51,799 nt of DNA from an uncultured Planctomyces sp. Its GTDB lineage: Bacteria > Planctomycetota > Planctomycetia > Planctomycetales > Planctomycetaceae. The stretch's first letter is position 1. Every line of letters starts with the position of its first letter. This document shows, piece by piece, positions 44,552-51,799 of this stretch. The stretch lies in NCBI GenBank assembly GCA_937904325.1, contig CALGTK010000200.1, forward strand, positions 1-51,799, in the 5' to 3' direction. Position numbers and translations under genes: made by a program. The notes below the pieces were generated by a model. The model had not been told where the DNA came from and searched no databases. It saw only the letters and a program-made list of their open reading frames with translations.

Positions 44552-45181
44552 GATCAGATTCCTGTTATTCTTTTCGATTGCCTGTAGCTTGATCGTTCCA
44601 GTGAAGATATCTCTCGCCAGGGTAGAAACGGCGGCTGCTGGCAGACTCCGACCGCGAATGTTGCGAAAATGCTACATGTCCGCATACGCGAGTCAATTAC
44701 CGCAACCGACCGAATTGCTAAACGTCAAATGAGAGCTGACGGATGGAATCGAAACGACACGACGGTCGTACTTCAGGCAATATGCCCGGTTTTTACGTTA
44801 GTCCGGACTGTCCCATGATGAGGTCTGCTGACGCTGTCAGACTTCAGAATTGCGGTTTCCGGTTGCTGGCTGTAGTGAATTTGCTCAATCTTGTGCAACG
44901 AGTCGGTTTTTGACACACAGTGACAGAGCTGCGGCGGTTAATTTCTCGCTGGAAGCCGAGGAACGGCTTTGAGTAGAATTAAACTCGGATATTCTCGGAC
45001 AGTTTGAGTGTCAGGCCGTCTTCCAGGACGGACCGGGATGCGACAATTGGATTACGAACGATCGAGTTCGGCGGATGTCGGAAGTTTCTCTGTGAGTGAC
45101 TTCGGGTTTTCCAGGTGAACGTGGAACCGTCCATTTGATCGGACTGCTTAAGATTTGAAAAGTGCCTCAGGAGGCTTACAG
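44552..45181. other. Gene-free stretch upstream of the DUF1549 gene
   Basis: About 630 bases without a supported gene. It contains TTGACA at about 44909 with no good -10 at the right distance, and a small hairpin AAGCCG/CGGCTT near 44954-44970. A 33-codon frame (44816-44914) is too short and featureless to call. Confidence 0.3.
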
Positions 45182-46915
45182 ATGCGCAACACTGTGAAGC
45201 TATCGCGATGGGTTTTGTTTGGCGTAGTCGCTTTCGGTTTGATGGTGTCCGTTTCCGACGCTCAGTCTCGGTCGCGATCCAGACGGTCGGCAAACGATGG
45301 CCCATTCACGACAGGATCGTCTGGGGAAATTATCAAGTTCATCAACGAACGAATTCGTCAAAACTGGACGGACAACGAAGTTGGGAATTCCTCGATTGCA
45401 GAGGATTCCGAGTGGATTCGCCGAGTGTACCTGGACATCGTTGGCCACATTCCCGAAGGAGACGTCGTTGAGTCATTCCTTAAGGATGACGATGCTGCAA
45501 AACGGTCCAAGATGATCGACAAGTTACTCGACGACGACGCGTACATTCGCAACTTCACGACCGTGTGGACGAACCTTTGCATCGGTCGCCAGACACCTCG
45601 CCGGGTCAGCCGCGCAGGAATGCAGAAATTCTTCCGCGAAGCTTTCGCCCGTAATCGACCCTGGGACGAAGTCGTTTACGACATCATCTCTGCAGAAGGT
45701 CACTTCGAAGAAAACGGAGCCGTTAACTTCCTGCTCGCTCAAATGACGATGCGGGACGAGCAGGTTCAGGCAACCGCCAAGACAACCCGGTTGTTCATGG
45801 GTATCCAGGTTCAATGCACGCAGTGCCACAACCATCCCTTTAATGACTGGCAGCAAAGTCAGTTCTGGCAGTTCAACAGTTTTTTCCGTCAGGCTCGCCG
45901 AGTCGACCACCGAAAGCCTGATCCAGAAACTGGTCGACAGGTTGATGACTACTCTGAGATTGTTTTCCAGCCGTTCAATTACCCGGTGTTCTACGAGAAG
46001 CGAAACGGCCTGATGCAGATGGCAGACCCAGCTTTCATGGGAGATGTAGTCACCAAAGCGGAAGCGATTACTGGCGAAACCAATCTTCGTGAGTCGTTAG
46101 CAAAGATCGCGATTGAAGGTGAGAACCCTTTCGTTGCCAAGGCAATGGTCAATCGAACGTGGGGACAATTCTTCGGGTACGGCTTCACGCGGCCTGTCGA
46201 CGATATGGGGCCACACAACGCTCCGTCTCATCCTGAACTGTTAGAGCGGTTATCTTCGGAATTCGTGAAGAGCAATTATGACCTCAAGCAACTTGTCCGC
46301 TGGATTTGCAACAGCGAAGCGTACAACCTGACAAGTCAATACAAGGCTGGCATCAAAGGTTCCGATGGCGACTGGAAACGTGACGCTGAAGGAATGCCGA
46401 TCGATCCGGGCAACGACATCGATAATCCGTCAGCGGGCGAAATTCCACTTTTCAGCCACCTTTACATTAAGTCGATGGAAGCCGAGCAGCTTTACGACTC
46501 ACTGATCGTCGCGACCAACGCCCATCGTTCCGGTCGCTCAAGTTGGGACCAGGCTGAGCAGCAGCGGCAAAGATGGTTGCAGCAGTTTGTGATTGCATTC
46601 GGAACGGACGAAGGAGATGAGACGACAACCTTCAACGGCACCATTCCTCAAGCACTGATGATGATGAACGGTGATCTCGTCGGAAACGCGGTTAGTGCTG
46701 ACAAGGGTGGGTATCTCCGAGAAGCACTTGCCGGAGAAACAAAAGACACGGCCAGGGTTCAAAAACTTTACCTGGCGACTTTAAGCCGTTACCCCAACAG
46801 CCGCGAAATCAGCACGGCCAGAAAACTGATGGGTGGCAGTCGCGACCCGCTGTCTGCATACCAGGATCTGTTCTGGGCTTTGTTGAATTCCAACGAGTTT
46901 ATCTTTGTGCACTAA
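45182..46915 (+). CDS. Secreted DUF1549/DUF1553-domain protein
   Basis: 577 residues from the ATG at 45182, with a textbook AGGAGG 7 bases upstream. The signal peptide ([18 protein letters not shown]) precedes DUF1549, recognised by [20 protein letters not shown] and the block [20 protein letters not shown] with a C-x2-C-H haem-like motif. DUF1553 follows with [40 protein letters not shown] and, near the end, [14 protein letters not shown]. This pair is one of the most expanded families in Planctomycetes, often next to DUF1501 proteins and thought to act on complex polysaccharides, but its activity is unproven. No DUF1501 partner follows here, which is unusual. Confidence 0.92.
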   Translation: MRNTVKLSRWVLFGVVAFGLMVSVSDAQSRSRSRRSANDGPFTTGSSGEIIKFINERIRQNWTDNEVGNSSIAEDSEWIRRVYLDIVGHIPEGDVVESFLKDDDAAKRSKMIDKLLDDDAYIRNFTTVWTNLCIGRQTPRRVSRAGMQKFFREAFARNRPWDEVVYDIISAEGHFEENGAVNFLLAQMTMRDEQVQATAKTTRLFMGIQVQCTQCHNHPFNDWQQSQFWQFNSFFRQARRVDHRKPDPETGRQVDDYSEIVFQPFNYPVFYEKRNGLMQMADPAFMGDVVTKAEAITGETNLRESLAKIAIEGENPFVAKAMVNRTWGQFFGYGFTRPVDDMGPHNAPSHPELLERLSSEFVKSNYDLKQLVRWICNSEAYNLTSQYKAGIKGSDGDWKRDAEGMPIDPGNDIDNPSAGEIPLFSHLYIKSMEAEQLYDSLIVATNAHRSGRSSWDQAEQQRQRWLQQFVIAFGTDEGDETTTFNGTIPQALMMMNGDLVGNAVSADKGGYLREALAGETKDTARVQKLYLATLSRYPNSREISTARKLMGGSRDPLSAYQDLFWALLNSNEFIFVH

Positions 46916-46947
46916 ATCGTTGTTCGGAAAAGTGGAACTACCAATTC

Positions 46948-46990
46948 AAATCGGGCGGTGTTCTGATCTCAGGACGCCGCCCGATTTTTA
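46948..46990 (+). terminator. Intrinsic terminator after the DUF1549 gene
   Basis: AATCGGGCGG (46949-46958) pairs with CCGCCCGATT (46977-46986), followed by further T residues. It lies about 35 bases after the stop codon. Confidence 0.9.
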
Positions 46991-47063
46991 TTCAGGCACT
47001 TGCCTGAGTCCCGTACGAGTCTTCCGGTTCCAGGTCACGCAGTGATTATTTAATCTGCTCGGC

Positions 47064-48719
47064 ATGAAAAGCGGGCCAGATGAAACAATTCTCGCGACGG
47101 ATGAATTTGAGCTTCTTGATGCTCTGGGAGTTCTGCCTCCGAAATGTGAGATTGCTACTTATGTAGCAGCCAGATCACCCGCGCATGGGCTGCTTACCCT
47201 CTGGAAAGAGTGGTTGCGTCTGGCACCAAAACATTTACGTTCACGGGCAGCTCGGACCTGCAGTGGACTGACTGTGGCGGTTGCAGATGGAGCTGAGCTG
47301 ACCTTCATGATTCCTGGCCGTGATCGAAATATTTGCGAACGATGGCTGGGGCACAGGGTCTACTGGTGGCCGCGCGGTGTGATTGACGGGGCACGCGTTG
47401 GGATCGTCGGCTCGCGACTTCAGCGTGATCCTGAGTCAAAGAAATCTATTCTCCAGGCATTACGTCTGTCGATGACGACGATCAATTATAAGTCTGAGCA
47501 GGTTGTCGCGTCCGCCGGAACGTCTCTCTGCGAGTATGTTGGCCAATGCGGACCGGCACTGGGTATTCCATTGCTTCGCGTTTTCGCACCCAGTGAACAC
47601 GTTAGCCCGAAGTCGTGGTTGGACCAGATTGTGCAGCCATCCGATCCATCTCGCGAATATCAACTGTTATTATCACCGGAAATTTCACGATCGAAATATT
47701 TCGTACCGCCAAAAGTTGCAGCGGCGGCAACTTCTTTCAACCATCTGCCACTTCGTGATCGAGCCCTTGCATTGGTGAGCAGTCGCTTGTTTGTACTGAC
47801 ACTTCGGCAAGGCGGAAACTGGTGGAGATTGTTGACCCTGGGAATTACCGATCGTCTTTGGAATGCCGGTTCTGTGCGAGCTGTCGTTGGCCCACGATTG
47901 TGTGCGGAAGACGTCGTGGCGGAGTTGCAGAACCACGGAGTTGTCCCGTGGTATCTCTCGTCCACGGACAAGCACACATTGCCGGCTGATCGGGATACAA
48001 ACGCCGGGCGGTCGGTGGAAGATAGTTCCGCTGCTTTGTCGACCAGCGATCGAGCAATGGCAGAGGTGGTTCTGATTAACGAACTGCTGCGATCTGAACC
48101 AGCAGCTGACTGGCTGATTCACTGGACTCGGTCTCCGTCAGCTGAATGGGCAGGGGAGTCACGCAATGACTATCTCAAGGATGCTTTGCTGGGTGACGCA
48201 AGCCATCATCGAACAGCATTTGCGACACTTCAGCGGATCGTCGTCGAAAGACTTATTCGCGCGACATCATGCAACACGAGGACGCCCGTTGACGTTGTTT
48301 GTTTGTCGGAAACGCCGCTGGTGAATCTCGTGGCACAGCGAATCTTCCGGAAGCATCGCGGGCGTTGGGACTTTGAGCATTACGGGATTGGAGTTCGATG
48401 TAAATCGATCAGAGCTCTTGGTGGTCGGCCGGTTATTTACGGTGACGACAAAGTCTGGCAATCATTGCCTCAAGGCGAGCAACCGTGGTTTCAGCCTCGA
48501 CAAAGTCGGGCGACGAAGACGTCAATCGACTGGACAATCGAGAATGAATGGCGTCTAACCTCAAAACTCAGTCTCGACCGTCTATCTGCCGACGATGTGT
48601 TCGTCTTCTGTGCAACCGAGCGCGAGGCGGCAGAGTTACGGTCAATCTGTGAGTGGCGAGTTGTCTCTGTGCAGACTCTCGACGCTCGATCAAAAAGATC
48701 GGACAACATTGTCAAGTAG
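47064..48719 (+). CDS. Uncharacterised 551-residue protein with possible Rossmann/SLOG-like and AbiGi-like parts
   Basis: No signal peptide, so likely cytoplasmic. Residues about 105-190 carry ARVGIVGSRLQRDPESKKSI and VASAGTSLCEYVGQCGPALG IPLL, which recalls the DprA/SLOG nucleotide-binding fold ('vaIVGSR', 'SGgA.G.d...A...g'). A second piece (VLTLRQGGNWWRLLTLG) fits the later strand of that fold. The C-terminal third has LIHWTRSPS, VVCLSETPL, HYGIGVRCKSI, RPVIYG and ENEWRL. The order 'CfsE.Pl ... YGI ... P.iYg ... E.EWR' resembles AbiGi/DUF2971-type proteins of defence loci. Both assignments are from motif memory and need profile searches. The start has no clear ribosome-binding site. Confidence 0.55.
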   Translation: MKSGPDETILATDEFELLDALGVLPPKCEIATYVAARSPAHGLLTLWKEWLRLAPKHLRSRAARTCSGLTVAVADGAELTFMIPGRDRNICERWLGHRVYWWPRGVIDGARVGIVGSRLQRDPESKKSILQALRLSMTTINYKSEQVVASAGTSLCEYVGQCGPALGIPLLRVFAPSEHVSPKSWLDQIVQPSDPSREYQLLLSPEISRSKYFVPPKVAAAATSFNHLPLRDRALALVSSRLFVLTLRQGGNWWRLLTLGITDRLWNAGSVRAVVGPRLCAEDVVAELQNHGVVPWYLSSTDKHTLPADRDTNAGRSVEDSSAALSTSDRAMAEVVLINELLRSEPAADWLIHWTRSPSAEWAGESRNDYLKDALLGDASHHRTAFATLQRIVVERLIRATSCNTRTPVDVVCLSETPLVNLVAQRIFRKHRGRWDFEHYGIGVRCKSIRALGGRPVIYGDDKVWQSLPQGEQPWFQPRQSRATKTSIDWTIENEWRLTSKLSLDRLSADDVFVFCATEREAAELRSICEWRVVSVQTLDARSKRSDNIVK

Positions 48720-48721
48720 GG

Positions 48722-50752
48722 CTACTCAACTTCGAAGTTGACCTTGGACGTTGCCACTTTTCGGCTCTGCTGGTCGACAACACGGAGCACCAATGTGTAC
48801 TGGCCGGGCTCCAGGTTTGGTGGGATCGAGAACTCGTAGCTGTGGAAGTAGTCTCGACGTTGTGCCCGACAGAAGTCTTCCGTCGTGTCAGAAGCCAGCG
48901 GGATCGTTGCCACAGGCTGTTGTAGATCGTTGGCCTGATAGAGCTCGATGGCAGATTGCAGGATTGTCCGAAATCCATCGTTGCTGCTTCGGCGGCTGGT
49001 GAAGTTTTCCACTTCAGAGTAGAGCAACACGGGTTGGCCTGTCGTGAATCGGTCTTCCTTAAAGCGTTCGTAGTTTCCGAAACTGACGATCCGATGACAG
49101 AACGTCGTGTTTCTTAACTTCAGGTCAGCCGTTTGGCCAAGCTGTGCGATGGCTCCTCGCAACTGCTCGATTGTTTCTGCCGACCGAACGCTGGCATCAG
49201 GCATGCCTTGATCGTCGAAGTAGTTTGAAACGGACCAGATCATCTGCTGCCAGAATTCCTGATCGGCGGATGCTATGCCGGGAATCGGCTCAACGGCCTG
49301 GCTCACGTCATCCGCCACGAGGTGCAGCATTCGAAGATTGACGTGCTTCCGAATGTACTGCACACGTTCGGCGTCTGTCTGACCGGGCGTCGCTGTCACG
49401 AGTTCCGTTTTCAAAGTGCTGATCATGCTCGGAATATCCGCCTGCCCACCGCCCATGGCCAGCTTGGCTGGATTCTGTGCTGATTCTGTCTGGCCAAAGT
49501 TCCGCAACGTGCGGCCCGCAGCATCTTTGATCCGGGGGATAATCTGCTGAACTCCCTGGACGCCGGATTCAAGAACACCTGGAAGTCCAGACTGGCTGGA
49601 GACAGAGTCACCAGGCGGCGGTACCTGCTGATTGGAATCTTCTGGGAACTGTGTAGTTGCCAACCTGGTATTGTCGGGTGGCGACAAACCAGGAAACGCA
49701 CTGGTGTTGAATCCAGGATTGAAGGCAGGTGCTTTCGGTGCATTGTCAATCGCGGAGATTTCGTTCATGAGTGAGACGCCGCCGTTGCCAGGACGGGTGT
49801 TGCCCGGGTTGCTGGAGCCAGCGATGCTGTTGTTCAGAAACGCTCCACCCCCCTGGCGTTCTGCGGGGGTTGAAGCAGATGCTGGACGGATCGGATTCTG
49901 TAATCCAGAGTTACCGGGGCTGATGATCGGGAGTTGACCCGCCGGTTGAGCGTTCGTTCGGCCGACTTCCGGAAACGGATTGGATGTGGCTGGCCCAGGA
50001 GCGGCCCCCGCGATTCCGCTTCGCGGTGGCAGTTCACCAGAGACGGTTCGTAGTCCACCGTCTGTGGCGCCGCCACCGTTGTGACGCGTATCCTCGTTGG
50101 ACGAATCGGGCAGTCGGGGAGCCGGCCCGACCGAAGGTACCGCATTACTCTCGGCAACTATCCAAGGCGATTGAGTGCCGAGTGATTGGCCGCCTGCTCG
50201 AGGATTCGGTGCTGTTCGCGGTTTGTTCAGACCAGCAGCCGATGTCGATGGTTGCGGAGCACCTTGCGGCTGAGACTCGTTAGATGCGAGCATCAATGCA
50301 GAGCCCGCTGCTGCCGGCACAGATTGATTCAGATTTTGCTGTCCAAAGGAAGCTGCTCGTTCGTGTTCGGCCAGGATCTGCTTCAGCTTTGCGGGTGAAT
50401 ACTGAGCGTATCTCTGGCGACCGGATTCTCGTAATGCCGGTGGATCGAGCGAGACCAACTGCTCGACGAGTTTATCAACTTCAGCCGTGTCGGTTGCTGC
50501 GCGGGGCTGCCCCAACGGAATCAGACTGGAATTCGTTTGCCCTGCCTGATCGCTGGCTTCCAGGCGAGCGAGAATCTGGCGTGCTCCGGCGATGTCGCCC
50601 TTTTCGGTGCGAGCGTTCATTTCGGCAATCATGCGGCGCCGTGCCGCTTCCTGCGGATCGGTTTTCGATGCAAGCGGGTTGCGCATCATGGTACAGCCGG
50701 AAGTGATTCCAACTAGAACCAGACCAAGGCACGCTACAGTCAACAGTCTCAT
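48722..50752 (-). CDS. Large lipoprotein with a disordered middle
   Basis: 676 residues. The signal peptide with lipobox (LVLVGITSGC) follows an ATG preceded by AAGGA. An N-terminal helical part (RRRMIAEMNARTEKGDIAGA RQIL) is followed by about 300 residues rich in Pro, Ser, Gly and Asn (about 140-430). A folded C-terminal domain (about 430-676) has MLHLVADDVSQAVEPIPGI and a beta-sandwich-like end (SYEFSIPPNLEPGQYTLVLR VVDQ). The protein is probably anchored at the outer membrane. No family recognised. It meets the 551-residue gene tail-to-tail with a 2-base gap. Confidence 0.75.
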   Translation of the reverse strand: MRLLTVACLGLVLVGITSGCTMMRNPLASKTDPQEAARRRMIAEMNARTEKGDIAGARQILARLEASDQAGQTNSSLIPLGQPRAATDTAEVDKLVEQLVSLDPPALRESGRQRYAQYSPAKLKQILAEHERAASFGQQNLNQSVPAAAGSALMLASNESQPQGAPQPSTSAAGLNKPRTAPNPRAGGQSLGTQSPWIVAESNAVPSVGPAPRLPDSSNEDTRHNGGGATDGGLRTVSGELPPRSGIAGAAPGPATSNPFPEVGRTNAQPAGQLPIISPGNSGLQNPIRPASASTPAERQGGGAFLNNSIAGSSNPGNTRPGNGGVSLMNEISAIDNAPKAPAFNPGFNTSAFPGLSPPDNTRLATTQFPEDSNQQVPPPGDSVSSQSGLPGVLESGVQGVQQIIPRIKDAAGRTLRNFGQTESAQNPAKLAMGGGQADIPSMISTLKTELVTATPGQTDAERVQYIRKHVNLRMLHLVADDVSQAVEPIPGIASADQEFWQQMIWSVSNYFDDQGMPDASVRSAETIEQLRGAIAQLGQTADLKLRNTTFCHRIVSFGNYERFKEDRFTTGQPVLLYSEVENFTSRRSSNDGFRTILQSAIELYQANDLQQPVATIPLASDTTEDFCRAQRRDYFHSYEFSIPPNLEPGQYTLVLRVVDQQSRKVATSKVNFEVE

Positions 50753-50815
50753 GTCGGCATCCTTGCCTGCAGAGAACGCTTCGAAATTGGCCCGCCTGAA
50801 ACGCAGGAAATCGGT

Positions 50816-50995
50816 TCAAGCAAACTGATTGAACGACTGCGTTTTTCGATCACGCTGCTCCAGACGGCCTTTCAAAGTCGAAGCAGTTCGCTCCAAAACT
50901 TTAAAAATGCAGTCGAAAAGCGCGTAGAACAAGCCGCTGAGGAGGGGATTATTATGTGGGATGTCCACCGCATTTCGGCGGAGGCGCGGGACCAT
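50816..50995 (-). CDS. Possible small protein of 59 residues
   Basis: Minus-strand frame from ATG at 50995 to TGA at 50816. The stretch NPLLSGLFYALFDCIFKVLE looks like an amphipathic or membrane-associated helix and is followed by a charged tail (LKGRLEQRDRKTQ). It lies 63 bases upstream of the lipoprotein and 78 bases below the decayed aat gene, on the same strand. No good ribosome-binding site is seen at the ATG; a GTG at 50968 is an alternative. Codon use is gene-like. Confidence 0.4.
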   Translation of the reverse strand: MVPRLRRNAVDIPHNNPLLSGLFYALFDCIFKVLERTASTLKGRLEQRDRKTQSFNQFA

Positions 50996-51073
50996 ACCGA
51001 AAAATCACAAAACTCGGCAATACCAGCAGAACCATCGCTCGTGCGACTCGTGCAGGGTGGCCTTCAAGTGGAT

Positions 51074-51763
51074 TTACGAAGTCTCGAGCGGATCCGCAAA
51101 TGGCATCTCGGCATGATGCAGCACCGATTCCATTTGTGGCTTGCGACACTCGTCGCGCGCGCCCAGTATCGGTCCAAACTGTTCCAGAAACTTCGTCTGG
51201 AACTGCGCATCGTGAATCACAGAATCTGCTGCTTGCAGGATTTTAAACGTTGCAACGAAGGCGGCTTTGCCGATATCGCGGACCCGATGGAACTGGATTT
51301 CCGTCGCGAAGAATCGCTCGATGCAATCGCCGTATAGTCCGCAGACTGACTCGCCGTCCTGCCATGTTTTGACTGAATGGCGAATCCTCGTCGATGTAGT
51401 TCGCAGTAAACTGCAATACTCTCATTGGTGATTCAGATTTCTTCACATATGGGCGCAGGCGTCGATCACGTCTTTGGAACGCGTGTTTACGTAGAGTTCA
51501 GGATTGTACTGTCGATTGAGCCATTTTACGTTTTTCGGGACGTTAAAGTCGTCAATCGGAATTACGCAACATTGCTCGGGATTCCGCTATTGGACTTTTC
51601 CGTTTTCGCCGGGCATCGGGAAGTAGCCGTTGAGAAATCCCTTGATGACCGTTTCTGCCCGAAACGGAAGCGAGTCCAGAGTGACCTGCCGACCGGGTTT
51701 TCCTCCACTTGAAACTTTGAGCAGCATAACTCGAGCAGCACGCCGGACGATTCGAGAAAGCAT
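51074..51763 (-). pseudogene. aat: Decayed leucyl/phenylalanyl-tRNA-protein transferase gene
   Basis: Start region intact: AGGAGA lies 9 bases before the ATG at 51763. The frame reads AETVIKGFLNGYFPMPGENG then KVQ and a TAG (51587-51589) where a tryptophan is expected. It goes on RNPEQCCVIPIDDFNVPKNV and SKDVIDACA. After a frameshift near 51445 it reads EE, I, TGA (again at a Trp position), ITNESIAVYCELHRRGFA. A single-base deletion near 51378 leads to HSVKTWQDGESVCGLYG, then FHRVRDIGKAAFVATFKILQ and DAQFQTKFLEQFG to TAA at 51074. This is the order of L/F-transferase motifs ('FPMP..g...W..P', 'HSVE.W..g.lvGGLYG', 'D.Q..t..l...G'). The usual 'GGAFFGESMF' is degraded. The enzyme normally tags N-terminal Lys/Arg proteins for ClpAP. 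Confidence 0.85.
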
Positions 51764-51799
51764 TTGGGCAAGTCTCCTGCTTCTTCCTGAGCAGGCCTG

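Noticed and set aside
50954-51337. Plus-strand frame of 127 codons with a strong AGGAGG
   Set aside because: Most of it lies antisense to the readable aat relic and the protein has no recognisable character; the AGGAGG is probably chance.

Overview
The window looks like chromosomal DNA of a planctomycete (Planctomycetaceae-like). The grounds are a DUF1549/DUF1553-type secreted protein, a DUF1598 protein, a DUF1559 remnant, twin-arginine and PQQ-repeat secreted proteins, several ECF sigma factors, and many large secreted or lipid-anchored proteins of unknown role. Base composition is moderately GC-rich and even. I see no prophage, CRISPR array, rRNA or convincing tRNA. The only mobile-element trace is the C-terminus of an IS630-type transposase cut by the left edge.

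Layout. 1-8 kb: transposase tail, a PQQ beta-propeller protein, a Tat-exported metallophosphoesterase, a 59-residue coiled-coil protein, a decayed DUF1559 gene, a DUF1598 protein, rpsU, and a DAHP synthase whose start codon lies right behind a terminator hairpin (candidate attenuator). 8-15.4 kb: a TPR lipoprotein, then a GT39-like glycosyltransferase overlapping an AsmA-like protein. 15.4-17.3 kb (minus): an FHA protein, folD and speD. 17.5-31 kb (minus): ECF sigma factor, zinc-finger anti-sigma factor and two very large membrane-anchored proteins (about 1191 and 2710 residues). 31-35.2 kb: a decayed SGNH hydrolase, a HEAT-repeat protein, truA, a structured non-coding stretch and a second ECF sigma factor. 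35.3-46.9 kb: a Flp-pilin-like glycine-rich protein, an MFS nucleoside-type transporter, a GDSL esterase, a secreted nitrilase-family protein, an FAD/Fe-S D-lactate-dehydrogenase-like protein, a small membrane protein, an alginate-export porin remnant, a pseudopilin and a DUF1549/DUF1553 protein. 47-51.8 kb: a 551-residue protein with a possible nucleotide-sensing N-terminus, a large lipoprotein, a small ORF, and a decayed aat gene.

The most unusual locus is the minus-strand sigma/anti-sigma/giant-protein cluster. The two giants contain three copies of one module, and the larger one carries a signal-peptide-like segment in its middle, as if two secreted-protein genes had fused. The arrangement suggests an ECF-regulated cell-envelope system of unknown function.

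A second theme is gene decay. Remnants of DUF1559, SGNH hydrolase, AlgE-like porin and leucyl/phenylalanyl-tRNA-protein transferase genes can be read between intact genes, with premature stops and frameshifts. All calls come from reading the sequence; no database search was possible.
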